A DNA stretch of 32,220 bases from the NCBI GenBank assembly GCA_947455645.1, contig CANGPA010000015.1, forward strand, positions 1 through 32,220, given 5' to 3'. Position 1 is the stretch's first letter. Every line of letters starts with the position of its first letter. Shown here in pieces: positions 15,874-25,185 of this stretch. Position numbers and translations under genes: made by a program. This DNA comes from Hyphomicrobiales bacterium. GTDB lineage: Bacteria > Pseudomonadota > Alphaproteobacteria > Rhizobiales > Beijerinckiaceae. The notes under the pieces were generated by a model. The model saw only the letters and a program-made list of their open reading frames with translations, was not told the origin of the DNA and searched no databases.

Positions 15874-15975
15874 CCCTCATCCTGAGCCGTCGCGAAGCCA
15901 CGAGTCGAAGGACGATGTTCAGAGCGCTCACGGAATTGCGTAGTTCGAGACGGCCCTTCGGGCCGCCTCACCATG
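15874..15975 (-). repeat. Interspersed palindromic repeat, copy 2 (inverted)
   Basis: Read on the minus strand it starts CATGGTGAGG, has a hairpin (GGCCC GAA GGGCC), GTCTCGAAC, a spacer, CGTCCTTCGA, a second hairpin-like block and ends CTCAGGATGAGGG. The outer blocks match copy 1 nearly exactly, while the hairpin stems differ but stay self-complementary. The two copies flank tRNA-Val in opposite orientation. Confidence 0.65.
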
Positions 15976-16009
15976 AGGTTTTATAACACGCACGACTGGC
16001 GACTACCGC

Positions 16010-16288
16010 TCAACCGCCGTTCAAAGCCGCTTTGAGCGCTGCCGCCGGCTTGAATTTTGGCGCTACCGAGGCTTTGGTCTGGATTTCCTCGCCGGTGCGC
16101 GGATTGCGCGCGGTTCCCGCCTTGCGCTTGGTCACGGCAAACGTGCCAAAGCCCACCAAGCGGACTTCTTCCTCACTCTTCAACGTGGCCGTTACCGCAT
16201 CGAGAAACGCTTCAACGGCAGCACCCGCCTGCGCCTTGGTTAAATTCGCCTGCTCGGCAATCGCCGCAACCAATTCGACCTTATTCAT
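16010..16288 (-). CDS. hupB: DNA-binding protein HU
   Basis: 92 residues from the ATG at 16288; a GTG directly before it (16291) is less likely because GGAG sits eight bases before the ATG. It is a typical HU/IHF fold: the N-terminal helices MNKVELVAAIAEQANLTKAQA, then VRLVGFGTFAV and the DNA-embracing beta arm with RNPRTGEEI and the intercalating proline region. HU bends and compacts DNA and functions as a dimer. It follows lon, an order found in many proteobacteria. The lon terminator lies between them, so hupB should have its own promoter in the AT-rich 16289-16402 stretch, but I could not define one. Confidence 0.95.
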   Translation of the reverse strand: MNKVELVAAIAEQANLTKAQAGAAVEAFLDAVTATLKSEEEVRLVGFGTFAVTKRKAGTARNPRTGEEIQTKASVAPKFKPAAALKAALNGG

Positions 16289-16406
16289 CACAAATACTCC
16301 ACATGATTTAAAAAAACACGATTCAACCCAAAGGCTGAACCGCTTGTTTCAATCCCAAGGCCAAGATGCAAGGGCTTAAAAAACAAAAGCACATGCTTTC
16401 ACATAG

Positions 16407-16434
16407 AAAACGGGCCGCTTATGACAGCGGCCCG
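16407..16434 (-). terminator. Factor-independent terminator of lon
   Basis: On the minus strand CGGGCCGCT, a six-base loop, AGCGGCCCG and then TTTT. It lies 33 bases after the lon stop and before hupB. Confidence 0.85.
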
Positions 16435-16466
16435 TTGTTCAATCGTTTAAAATCGTGACCGTCTGA

Positions 16467-18908
16467 TCAATGAGCAACAATACCGCTCATATCATCATCG
16501 GTTGCCACCGGTGTCTTGGTGGCTTCGATCTCTTCTTTCCACTCAATCGCTTGCGGCTCGCGCACCAGAGCGTGGCGGATCACTTCATCCATTCGCGAAA
16601 CCGGAACGATTTCCATGCCGCTTTTCACATTGTCCGGAATGTCAGCGAGATCCTTGGCATTGTCCTCCGGAATGAGAACTTTCTTCACACCGCCGCGCAA
16701 CGCTGCAAGAAGTTTTTCCTTCAAGCCACCAATCGGCAACACGCGACCGCGCAAGGTCACTTCACCCGTCATCGCCACATCCCGCCGCACCGGAATGCCT
16801 GTCAGCATCGACACGATGGCGGTCGCCATACCGATACCGGCAGACGGACCATCTTTCGGTGTCGCGCCTTCGGGCACGTGAACGTGAATGTCACGACGAT
16901 CAAAGAGCGGTGGTTCAATGCCGAAATCAACCGCGCGCGAACGGACATAAGAGGCCGCCGCTGAAATCGATTCCTTCATCACATCCTTCAGATTACCGGT
17001 GACCGTCATACGGCCCTTGCCCGGCATCATCACGCCTTCAATCGTGAGCAATTCACCACCCACTTCGGTCCAAGCAAGGCCGGTGACAAGACCAACCTGA
17101 TCTTCGGTTTCCGTTTCGCCATAGCGATATTTGGGAACGCCGAGATAATCAGGAATCTTGTCGGCCTTCACATGCACGGTTTTGATTTCACCCGCGGCCA
17201 TCAAAATTTCTTTGACCGCCTTACGCGCAAGATTTGACATTTCACGCGTAAGATTACGAACGCCTGCTTCCCGCGTATAACGGCGGATCACAAGCATCAC
17301 CGCTTCATCGTCAATCTGCCATTCCTTCGCGGTCAAACCGTGCTTTGTACGGGCTTCCGGAATCAAATGTTGCTTGGCGATTTCAAGCTTCTCGTCTTCG
17401 GTGTATCCGGCAATGCGGATCACTTCCATACGATCGAGCAAGGCCGGTGGAATATTGAGCGTGTTCGCCGTCGTGACGAACATAATGTTCGACAAATCAT
17501 AATCGACTTCGAGATAGTGATCATTGAACGATGAATTCTGTTCCGGATCGAGCACCTCGAGCAAAGCTGATGACGGATCACCGCGGAAATCCATACCGAG
17601 CTTGTCGATCTCATCGAGCAAGAACAATGGATTCTGCGTCTTTGTTTTCTTCAAAGACTGAATGATCTTGCCCGGCATCGACCCGATATAGGTCCGACGA
17701 TGTCCCCGGATTTCGGCTTCATCGCGCACACCGCCCAAAGACATACGCACAAATTCACGACCCGTTGCTTTCGCAATGGATTTACCAAGCGAGGTTTTAC
17801 CCACGCCGGGAGGACCGACCAAACACAAGATCGGACCCGTCAATTTATTCGCGCGCTGCTGCACCGCCAGATATTCGATGATGCGTTCCTTGACCTTCTC
17901 AAGGCCGAAATGATCGGCATCGAGAATGGCTTGGGCTGCGGGAAGATCTTTCTTGATCTTCGAACGACGACCCCAGGGAAGCGACAACATCCAATCCAGA
18001 TAATTACGGATGACGGTGGCTTCCGCCGACATCGGCGACATCTGACGCAGCTTCTTCAATTCAGCGAGCGATTTGTCGCGCGCTTCTTTCGAGAGTTTCG
18101 TCTTGTTGATGCGATCCTCTAACTCGCCGAGTTCGTCCTTGCCGTCCTCGTCGCCCAGTTCCTTCTGGATCGCCTTCATTTGTTCGTTGAGATAATATTC
18201 GCGCTGCGTCTTTTCCATCTGACGCTTCACGCGCGAACGAATGCGCTTCTCAACCTGAAGAACTGAAATCTCGCTCTCCATGAAGCCCAAGACTTTTTCA
18301 AGACGCTTCACAACATCGGTTGTTTCAAGCACATCCTGCTTGTCCGTAATTTTGACAGCGAGATGGGATGCAACCGTATCAGCAAGTTTTGCATAGTCTT
18401 CAATTTGCGTGACGGCGGTGACAACCTCAGGCGAGATTTTCTTGTTGAGCTTCACATAGCCTTCAAATTCCGTCACGACCGACCGCGCAAGCGCTTCGGC
18501 TTCGATCTGGCTCGACACGAGATCGGAAATCGCAATCGCGTCAGCTTGCATGAAGGATTCGCCGGCTATGAAGTCCTCGGCCTTGGCGCGGCTCACACCC
18601 TCGACAAGAACCTTCACGGTTCCATCGGGCAATTTCAAAAGCTGCAAGACGCTGGCAAGCGTTCCGACGCTGTGAATGGAATCCACTGCCGGATCATCAT
18701 CACCGGCATTTTTCTGCGTTGCCAACAAGATAAACTTTTCGCTCCGGACGACTTCCTCAAGCGCCTTGATGGATTTCTCGCGACCAACGAAAAGCGGAAC
18801 GATCATATGCGGGAAAACGACAATATCGCGCAGAGGGAGAACCGGGTAAACGGCGCGAGATCCGGCTTCGATCGTGGAACGCTGTTTTGACTGCGGCATA
18901 AAGTTCAT
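16467..18908 (-). CDS. lon: ATP-dependent Lon protease
   Basis: 813 residues from the ATG at 18908 (MNFMPQSK); an ATG at 18899 is also possible, with AGGA ten bases upstream, while the longer open frame to 19034 covers promoter and leader. The N-terminal substrate-binding LON domain starts at YPVLPLRDIVVFPHM (about 21), a coiled-coil region lies near 220-290, and Walker A GPPGVGKT is at 365-372. Walker B is LFLLDEIDK, and the protease domain has the Ser689-Lys732 dyad (KDGPSAG and GGLKEK). Lon is a cytosolic hexamer that degrades misfolded and regulatory proteins. It follows clpX, with a heat-shock-like promoter between them, and ends at a strong terminator. Confidence 0.97.
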   Translation of the reverse strand: MNFMPQSKQRSTIEAGSRAVYPVLPLRDIVVFPHMIVPLFVGREKSIKALEEVVRSEKFILLATQKNAGDDDPAVDSIHSVGTLASVLQLLKLPDGTVKVLVEGVSRAKAEDFIAGESFMQADAIAISDLVSSQIEAEALARSVVTEFEGYVKLNKKISPEVVTAVTQIEDYAKLADTVASHLAVKITDKQDVLETTDVVKRLEKVLGFMESEISVLQVEKRIRSRVKRQMEKTQREYYLNEQMKAIQKELGDEDGKDELGELEDRINKTKLSKEARDKSLAELKKLRQMSPMSAEATVIRNYLDWMLSLPWGRRSKIKKDLPAAQAILDADHFGLEKVKERIIEYLAVQQRANKLTGPILCLVGPPGVGKTSLGKSIAKATGREFVRMSLGGVRDEAEIRGHRRTYIGSMPGKIIQSLKKTKTQNPLFLLDEIDKLGMDFRGDPSSALLEVLDPEQNSSFNDHYLEVDYDLSNIMFVTTANTLNIPPALLDRMEVIRIAGYTEDEKLEIAKQHLIPEARTKHGLTAKEWQIDDEAVMLVIRRYTREAGVRNLTREMSNLARKAVKEILMAAGEIKTVHVKADKIPDYLGVPKYRYGETETEDQVGLVTGLAWTEVGGELLTIEGVMMPGKGRMTVTGNLKDVMKESISAAASYVRSRAVDFGIEPPLFDRRDIHVHVPEGATPKDGPSAGIGMATAIVSMLTGIPVRRDVAMTGEVTLRGRVLPIGGLKEKLLAALRGGVKKVLIPEDNAKDLADIPDNVKSGMEIVPVSRMDEVIRHALVREPQAIEWKEEIEATKTPVATDDDMSGIVAH

Positions 18909-19033
18909 GTCCTTTGCTGAGCGGACACGGATCCCGCGGAGGGAGACCCTGTCCCCGCCAGGCCGCTTGAGCGGTTGGCGTGTGGTGCGCTCTCCGGGAC
19001 TATTCCCACCAAGAGCGGCGCACCGACACTCCA

Positions 19034-19063
19034 TAAATGGAGAAGGGCCGCTCCGGTTTCAAG
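19034..19063 (-). promoter_or_regulatory. Heat-shock (sigma-32-type) promoter of lon
   Basis: On the minus strand CTTGAA (19063-19058), 15 bases, then CTCCATTTA (19042-19034). This is very close to the sigma-32 consensus CTTGAA / CCCCATNTA with suitable spacing. Transcription would start near 19026, giving a leader of about 118 bases before lon. Confidence 0.65.
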
Positions 19064-19101
19064 TCGGAACAGCCCTCAATCCCCTAGCCCTTTTTGTAAA
19101 A

Positions 19102-20367
19102 TCAGGCGCTCGATGCGGTCTCGGCAACCTTATCCGAATAAATATAGAGCGGCCGTGCCTTGCCATCGATGACTTCTGGGCCAATTACAACCTGCTCACA
19201 CCCATCAAGGCTCGGCAAATCATACATGGTCTCAAGCAATATGCCTTCCATGATCGAACGCAGTCCGCGCGCACCGGTTTTACGCTCAATCGCCTTTTTC
19301 GCGATGGCAGAAACCGCCTCGTCGGAGAAGGTCAACTCAACATCCTCCATTTCGAAGAGACGCTGATATTGTTTGACGAGCGCATTTTTAGGTTCTGACA
19401 GAATACGCTTCAGCGCCGGCTCATCCAGATCCTCAAGCGTTGCAATGACCGGCAAACGACCGACGAATTCCGGAATAAGGCCGAACTTCAACAAATCTTC
19501 TGGCTCTGTTTCGCGGAAGATCGCACCTGTGCGGCGATCATCCGGTGCCTCAACCTTGGCACCAAACCCAATCGACGTGCCCTTGCCGCGCTGCGCGATG
19601 ATCTTTTCAAGACCAGCAAATGCACCACCGCAGATGAACAAAATATTCGTCGTATCGACCTGCAAAAATTCCTGCTGCGGATGCTTGCGGCCACCTTGTG
19701 GTGGAACAGACGCAACCGTGCCTTCCATAATTTTCAGAAGCGCTTGTTGAACGCCCTCACCCGACACGTCACGTGTGATTGAAGGGTTATCAGATTTGCG
19801 GCTGATCTTGTCGATTTCATCGATGTAAACAATGCCGCGCTGCGCGCGATCAACATTGTAATCGGAAGCCTGAAGTAGCTTCAAAATGATGTTCTCGACA
19901 TCCTCACCAACATAACCGGCTTCGGTCAATGTTGTGGCATCAGCCATTGTGAAGGGTACATCAAGAATGCGTGCCAATGTCTGGGCCAGCAGCGTCTTTC
20001 CTGAACCGGTTGGACCGACAAGAAGAATGTTCGACTTTGCCAGTTCAACATCATTGTTTTTGGTCGCGTGATTCAAACGCTTGTAATGATTATGAACCGC
20101 GACCGACAAAACCTTTTTCGCATGATCTTGCCCGATGACATAGTCATCAAGAACTTTGCGGATTTCCTTTGGCGTGGGCACACCATCACGCGACTTCACC
20201 AGCGAGGATTTCGATTCCTCGCGAATGATGTCCATGCAGAGCTCGACGCATTCATCGCAAATAAAGACCGTTGGCCCTGCGATCAGTTTGCGGACTTCAT
20301 GCTGGCTCTTACCGCAGAAGGAGCAGTAGAGCGTGCTCTTCGAATCCGTGCTGCCAACCTTACTCAT
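19102..20367 (-). CDS. clpX: ATP-dependent Clp protease ATP-binding subunit ClpX
   Basis: 421 residues from the ATG at 20367 ([10 protein letters not shown]), with GGAG about eight bases upstream; the open frame continues 39 codons further but without family similarity. The N-terminal zinc-binding domain has C15-x2-C18 and C37-x2-C40. Walker A GPTGSGKT is at 118-125, GYVGEDVE is pore loop 1, YIDEIDK is Walker B, and GGRKHPQQ is the RKH loop that engages substrates. ClpX is a hexameric unfoldase that feeds tagged proteins to ClpP. It follows clpP after about 200 bases and precedes lon. Confidence 0.97.
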   Translation of the reverse strand: MSKVGSTDSKSTLYCSFCGKSQHEVRKLIAGPTVFICDECVELCMDIIREESKSSLVKSRDGVPTPKEIRKVLDDYVIGQDHAKKVLSVAVHNHYKRLNHATKNNDVELAKSNILLVGPTGSGKTLLAQTLARILDVPFTMADATTLTEAGYVGEDVENIILKLLQASDYNVDRAQRGIVYIDEIDKISRKSDNPSITRDVSGEGVQQALLKIMEGTVASVPPQGGRKHPQQEFLQVDTTNILFICGGAFAGLEKIIAQRGKGTSIGFGAKVEAPDDRRTGAIFRETEPEDLLKFGLIPEFVGRLPVIATLEDLDEPALKRILSEPKNALVKQYQRLFEMEDVELTFSDEAVSAIAKKAIERKTGARGLRSIMEGILLETMYDLPSLDGCEQVVIGPEVIDGKARPLYIYSDKVAETASSA

Positions 20368-20566
20368 CGTCTTTCTCCGCACTACCCGCTTGGCCAAGTC
20401 CAGAGCGGGGATCCGGCAAGCCCCATTGACCCTGCCGGACAGTCCGAGAACCCCTATGCAATCACGCCCGGACGAATCGAGCAATAGCGCAGGATCCTAA
20501 ACAAACCCTTAGACCGAACCCGGCCGAACCCTTCCTTGCAACAGGCGGGCCAGATCCGAGAAGCCC

Positions 20567-21199
20567 TTAGTCCTTAACGGGCTCCGGATCCGTAGGCCGC
20601 TTTTCCATGACTTTATCGATAATTCCGAACTCTTTGGCCCCATCGGCCGTCATGAAATTATCTCTTTCGAGGGCTTTTTCAATTGTATCATAGTCTTGAC
20701 CCGTATGGCTGACATAAATTTCATTCAGCCGCCGCTTGAGGCCTTCGACCTCTTTGGCGTGGATCATGATGTCCGTGACCTGACCCTGATAACCGCCTGA
20801 GGGTTGATGGACCATGATCCGGGCGTTTGGCAGGGCAAAACGCATATCTTTTGCCCCGGCAGCCAGCAAAAGCGAGCCCATTGAAGCCGCCTGACCAACA
20901 CACAGCGTCGTAACCGGCGGGCGGATGAACTGCATCGTGTCGTAAATGGCCAAGCCGGACGTAACCACGCCGCCTGGCGAGTTAATGTAGAGCGAAATCT
21001 CTTTTTTGGGGTTTTCCGCCTCCAAAAACAGCAATTGGGCGACGACCAGCGACGCCATATTGTCCTCTACCGGTCCGGTAAGAAAGACGATGCGCTCGCG
21101 CAAGAGGCGCGAATAAATGTCAAATGCCCGCTCACCGCGGTTAGACTGCTCGACCACCATGGGAACAAGCTGATTATAGGTCTCAATCGGATCGCGCAT
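20567..21199 (-). CDS. clpP: ATP-dependent Clp protease proteolytic subunit ClpP
   Basis: 210 residues from the ATG at 21199 ([10 protein letters not shown]), with AAGG just upstream; the frame upstream of it is leader. The catalytic triad is Ser106 (GQAASMGS), His131 (MVHQPSGG) and Asp180 (ERDNF). LYINSPGG, with its oxyanion-hole glycines, lies at 70-77. ClpP forms a tetradecameric chamber that degrades proteins unfolded by ClpX or ClpA. It sits between tig and clpX, the standard proteobacterial order. A possible heat-shock -10 box lies about 75 bases upstream. Confidence 0.97.
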   Translation of the reverse strand: MRDPIETYNQLVPMVVEQSNRGERAFDIYSRLLRERIVFLTGPVEDNMASLVVAQLLFLEAENPKKEISLYINSPGGVVTSGLAIYDTMQFIRPPVTTLCVGQAASMGSLLLAAGAKDMRFALPNARIMVHQPSGGYQGQVTDIMIHAKEVEGLKRRLNEIYVSHTGQDYDTIEKALERDNFMTADGAKEFGIIDKVMEKRPTDPEPVKD

Positions 21200-21271
21200 G
21201 GCTGCCTTCAGGTTAAATCGGGGGAAACGGAAGTTCGATGATGCGGCCGACTCGCGACCCGCACCGGCAAG

Positions 21272-21279
21272 ATATAGGG
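21272..21279 (-). promoter_or_regulatory. Possible heat-shock-type -10 of clpP
   Basis: CCCTATAT on the minus strand, about 73 bases before the clpP ATG, resembles a sigma-32 -10 box. The hexamer 15 bases upstream (CTTTTT) matches CTTGAA in only three positions and is the terminator T-run of tig, so the call is weak. Confidence 0.3.
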
Positions 21280-21293
21280 ATTTCCCGCACAAT

Positions 21294-21323
21294 AAAAAAG
21301 AGCGGGCGACGATGCGCCCGCTC
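21294..21323 (-). terminator. Factor-independent terminator of tig
   Basis: On the minus strand GAGCGGGCG, a six-base loop, CGCCCGCTC and six T. It lies 26 bases after the tig stop and separates tig from clpP. Confidence 0.88.
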
Positions 21324-21349
21324 AAACACACTCAATTTTCAAAAAAGAC

Positions 21350-22756
21350 TCAATCTTTCTTGGACTTAGCTTTTGATTTCGAGGATTTGGACTTAGCGTT
21401 TGCCCCGTCTGCCTCGTCACCCTCTTTCATCAGATCCTCGCGCGTAACCTTCTTTTCGGTGACCTTAGCGGCACCGAGAATGTGGTCCACGACCTTATCT
21501 TCAAAGATTGGAGCACGAATTTCAGCCAAAGCCTGCGGATTCTGACGATAAAAATCCCAAACCATTTTTTCTTGGCCCGGGAACTGGCGAGCGCGGTCCA
21601 TAACGCCGCGCGACACTTCGTCTTCAGTCACCTCAACCTTGGCGCTTTCGCCGACTTCCGCCAATACGAGACCCAAACGAACGCGACGTTTGGCAATACC
21701 GAGATATTCCTCGCGCGCCGCCTCTTCCGTCGTGTCCTCATCCGCAAAGCTCTTGCCAGCCTGCTGCATTTCACCCGTCACCTGACCCCAGATGCCGTTG
21801 AACTCCTGCTCAACCAAAGCGGGCGGAAGTTCGAAAACATATTGACCGTCCAAAACATCGAGAAGTTCGCGCTTGGTTTTACGGCGTGCAACGGCTTCAT
21901 ATTCCCGTGCAATATTGGAGCGAATAGCGTCTTTCAGCTTGTCCAGCCCCTCAAATCCGAACGTCTTGGCAAAATCATCGTCAATTTTCGCCTCACCCGG
22001 CGCTTCAATTGATTTGATGATCGTATTGAAAGTAGCTGCTTTTCCAGCCAGATGCGCTGCTGAATATTCAGCCGGGAATGAAGCGCTGACAATCACCGTA
22101 TCGCCCGAGCCGACATTGACCAACTGCTCTTCAAAGCCAGGGATAAACTGACCGGAACCGATGACAACAGGGATATCGTTTCCCGTACCCCCTTCGAAGG
22201 GTACGCCGTCAATCATGCCAACAAAATCGATTGTGACGCGATCACCTGACTTCGACTTTTCGCCTTCGGCACGCGCTTCAAAAGGCCGCGACTGTTCGGC
22301 CATACGCGCTATCGACTCGTCCACGTCCTTGTCATCAACCGAAACGACTTCGCGTGTGACCGCAATACCTGCAAAATCCTTGATCTCGATCTTAGGCAGG
22401 ATTTCCATCTGGATCTTGTATTCAAGGCCGCCCTTACCGCTGATCGCCGCTTCAACCGCCGCCTGATCTTCCGGAAACACGATCTTGGGCTCAAGCGCCA
22501 ATTTGATGCCGTTGTCCGTTACAATTTTCTGGGTCGACTCATTGACCAAATTCTGGACGACGTCGGCCATAACTTGACGGCCATAGACACGGCGCAAATG
22601 CTCTACCGGCACTTTGCCTGGACGAAATCCGTTGATCCGGACCTTGTCTTTCATTCCGATCAACTCGGATGTGAGACGGGCGGCGAGAGAATCCGCCGGT
22701 AGCACGACATTAAACTCGCGCTTCAAACCTTCCGAGAGCGTATTGGTAACCTGCAT
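21350..22756 (-). CDS. tig: Trigger factor, ribosome-associated chaperone and prolyl isomerase
   Basis: 468 residues from the ATG at 22756 (MQVTNTLSEGLKREF); the longer frame to 22855 overlaps tRNA-Leu and is rejected. The N-terminal ribosome-docking domain carries the signature GFRPGKVP near residue 43. A central FKBP-type PPIase domain follows (GDRVTIDFVGMIDGVPFEGGTG, then GSGQFIPGFEEQLVNVGSGD), and then a long helical C-terminal chaperone domain. The last residues are unusually Lys/Ser-rich (KSKSSKSKAKSKK). It binds nascent chains at the exit tunnel. It heads the tig-clpP-clpX-lon block and ends at its own terminator. Confidence 0.96.
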   Translation of the reverse strand: MQVTNTLSEGLKREFNVVLPADSLAARLTSELIGMKDKVRINGFRPGKVPVEHLRRVYGRQVMADVVQNLVNESTQKIVTDNGIKLALEPKIVFPEDQAAVEAAISGKGGLEYKIQMEILPKIEIKDFAGIAVTREVVSVDDKDVDESIARMAEQSRPFEARAEGEKSKSGDRVTIDFVGMIDGVPFEGGTGNDIPVVIGSGQFIPGFEEQLVNVGSGDTVIVSASFPAEYSAAHLAGKAATFNTIIKSIEAPGEAKIDDDFAKTFGFEGLDKLKDAIRSNIAREYEAVARRKTKRELLDVLDGQYVFELPPALVEQEFNGIWGQVTGEMQQAGKSFADEDTTEEAAREEYLGIAKRRVRLGLVLAEVGESAKVEVTEDEVSRGVMDRARQFPGQEKMVWDFYRQNPQALAEIRAPIFEDKVVDHILGAAKVTEKKVTREDLMKEGDEADGANAKSKSSKSKAKSKKD

Positions 22757-22813
22757 GATCGTTTTTTGCCTTCGTGTCAGACACCGCACCGAGGATGCGG
22801 AGAACTTCAAATA

Positions 22814-22898
22814 TGGTGCGGGCGGAGGGACTCGAACCCCCACAACTTTCGTCACTGGAACCTAAACCCAGCGCGTCTACCAGTTCCGCCACGCCCGC
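22814..22898 (-). tRNA. tRNA-Leu (TAG)
   Basis: 85 bases, a class II tRNA with a long variable arm and encoded CCA. The acceptor GCGGGCG pairs with CGCCCGC, the anticodon stem is CTGGG/TCCAG with loop TTTAGGT (anticodon TAG), the T arm is GGGGG TTCGAGT CCCTC, and the discriminator is A. It lies 58 bases upstream of tig on the same strand and may share its transcript. Confidence 0.96.
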
Positions 22899-23033
22899 TC
22901 GTCCACATTGGGCCGCGGCTGGGTGCAACGCGATTTCCGGCAAGGCCCGTCGGGACGCGGCTCTATAGCACGGTCACCGCAAGACACCAGAGCAAAAAAC
23001 AGCTTCTAGATAATGAGGGCCTGCTCGAGACCT

Positions 23034-24521
23034 TCAGGCCAGAAGATCAGCAATCACTGTTCTTAAAGCGCCGGGTAAATCATGGGCAACAAGCCCGGGT
23101 CCCATCACACGGCCAGCCTCCGCGTGCAGCCAGACACTGGCAGCAGCCGCATCAAATGCCGAATGCCCCTGAGCAAGAAGCCCCCCGATGACACCCGCGA
23201 GCACGTCACCTGATCCTGCGGTCGCCAGCCAAGGTGATCCATTCATCGAAATCGCGGCACGGCCATCGGGCGCAGCAATTACCGTGTCAGGTCCTTTAAG
23301 CACGACAACAAGACCCAAAAATGACGCGGCAGAGCGGGCCCGCGTTAATCGATCTAACGGTTTAAGTATTTCATTTTTACCATTGAAAATACGAGAAAAT
23401 TCTCCATCGTGAGGAGTAATAACCAACCGCATATTGGGCCGTACCTGAATGGCTTTGGCAAACATATCAGCCGCGCCCTCGAAACTGGTCAAAGCATCAG
23501 CATCAAAGACCGCCGCACGATCAGCGGCGAGAACGACATTAACCAGATCCCGTGTTGCTGCGCCAACTCCCGCACCTGGACCCAGAACCACCGCATTGCG
23601 TCTCTGGTCGGAGAGAAGCTGAGAAAGTCCATCGGTCCCATTTGAACGCCGCACCATAATGTCGGACAAGGCGGCCGCATTGACCGGTAGAGCATCAGAA
23701 GGTGATGCCACCGTGACCAGCCCTGCCCCGGCTCGCGCGCCTCCTTGGGCGGCAAGCCGCGCTGCTCCCGTACTCTCAATACCGCCCGAAACCACAAGAA
23801 GATGTCCCCGGCGAAATTTATGTCCCTCTTCATCAGGGCGCGTAATCAAATGGGACCAGAGGCGGGGGCCATTAATATGTATTTTGGGTGCAACTTCAGA
23901 CAGAACCTGATCTGAAAGACCGATATCGGCAACAATAACTTCGCCACACAAGCGACGCCCCGGATAAAGACAATGAGCGGGCTTTCGACGCGCAAAAGTC
24001 ACGGTTTTGAGTGCTGTGGCCGCAAATCCGAGCACTTGTCCAGTATCGCCAGCGAGGCCGGAAGGTACGTCAACGGCCAAAATCGGTGTCTTTGCCTGAG
24101 CTACGGCGCTCAATAACTCGTAGGCAGCGCCCTCAATCGATCGATTAAGTCCCGCACCGAATAGAGCGTCGATGACAAGATCAAAGTCGCCGGGTGCATA
24201 AGCGCCTTGCTGCACAATCGGACCGGCCCAAGTTTCTGCCGCAAAAGCGGCATCCCCTTTCAGAGCCGATCGCTCTCCCAGAAGACATACGGAAACATCG
24301 AATCCTCGACCGGAGAGGGTGCGAGCCGCAACAAATCCATCCCCGCCATTATTGCCTGGGCCACAAAGCACCAGAATTCGGGCGCCGGAAGCAACCATCG
24401 TCTGCGCGACCTCCGCAACCGCGCGACCCGCCCGCTCCATCAACACCAATCCAGCAGTGCCGGCCGCAATTGTGCGGCGATCGGCCTCTGCCATTTCAGC
24501 GACGGTCAGTATTTCGTGCAT
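23034..24521 (-). CDS. nnr: Bifunctional NAD(P)H-hydrate epimerase / ADP-dependent NAD(P)H-hydrate dehydratase
   Basis: 495 residues with two fused domains. Residues 1 to about 210 form the YjeF_N epimerase (CGPGNNGGDGFVAAR, then DALFGAGLNR and DVPSG), which interconverts the R and S forms of NAD(P)HX. The remainder is the ribokinase-like dehydratase (KFRRGHLLVVSGG, VITPHDGEFSR, VLKGPDTVIAAPDG, ATAGSGDVLAGVIGG), which restores NAD(P)H using ADP or ATP. Together they repair hydrated nicotinamide cofactors. The ATG has GAGGGG a few bases upstream. It is monocistronic here, divergent from glnB. In rhizobia this gene commonly lies beside glnB-glnA, which agrees. Confidence 0.95.
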   Translation of the reverse strand: MHEILTVAEMAEADRRTIAAGTAGLVLMERAGRAVAEVAQTMVASGARILVLCGPGNNGGDGFVAARTLSGRGFDVSVCLLGERSALKGDAAFAAETWAGPIVQQGAYAPGDFDLVIDALFGAGLNRSIEGAAYELLSAVAQAKTPILAVDVPSGLAGDTGQVLGFAATALKTVTFARRKPAHCLYPGRRLCGEVIVADIGLSDQVLSEVAPKIHINGPRLWSHLITRPDEEGHKFRRGHLLVVSGGIESTGAARLAAQGGARAGAGLVTVASPSDALPVNAAALSDIMVRRSNGTDGLSQLLSDQRRNAVVLGPGAGVGAATRDLVNVVLAADRAAVFDADALTSFEGAADMFAKAIQVRPNMRLVITPHDGEFSRIFNGKNEILKPLDRLTRARSAASFLGLVVVLKGPDTVIAAPDGRAAISMNGSPWLATAGSGDVLAGVIGGLLAQGHSAFDAAAASVWLHAEAGRVMGPGLVAHDLPGALRTVIADLLA

Positions 24522-25114
<593 letters not shown>

Positions 25115-25185
25115 AGCCGAACGGGAAATCCGGACGGTTGGACTAACCTAAAAACACATTCATCATTTTGAAGAGGACGATAGCG

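Larger units (their letters stand above)
15413..16009. other. Gene-poor region around tRNA-Val with palindromic repeats
   Basis: About 600 bases between the transporter and hupB without a protein gene. It holds tRNA-Val, two inverted copies of one palindromic repeat family (15427-15526 and 15874-15975), a 25-base hairpin at the tRNA 3' end, a 37-base perfect hairpin (15834-15870) and three tandem AGGGCTT heptamers (15762-15782). Confidence 0.8.

Noticed and set aside
18909-19034. 42-residue N-terminal extension of Lon
   Set aside because: Family similarity begins about 20 residues after 18908, and the stretch upstream is the lon leader and heat-shock promoter.
19043-19076. GC-rich hairpin after clpX as a terminator
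   Set aside because: There is no T-run after the stem on the minus strand; the bases fit a sigma-32 promoter for lon better.
22757-22855. Extended N-terminus of trigger factor from 22855
   Set aside because: The extension runs into tRNA-Leu (22814-22898) and homologues start at MQVT, with a ribosome site nearer 22756.
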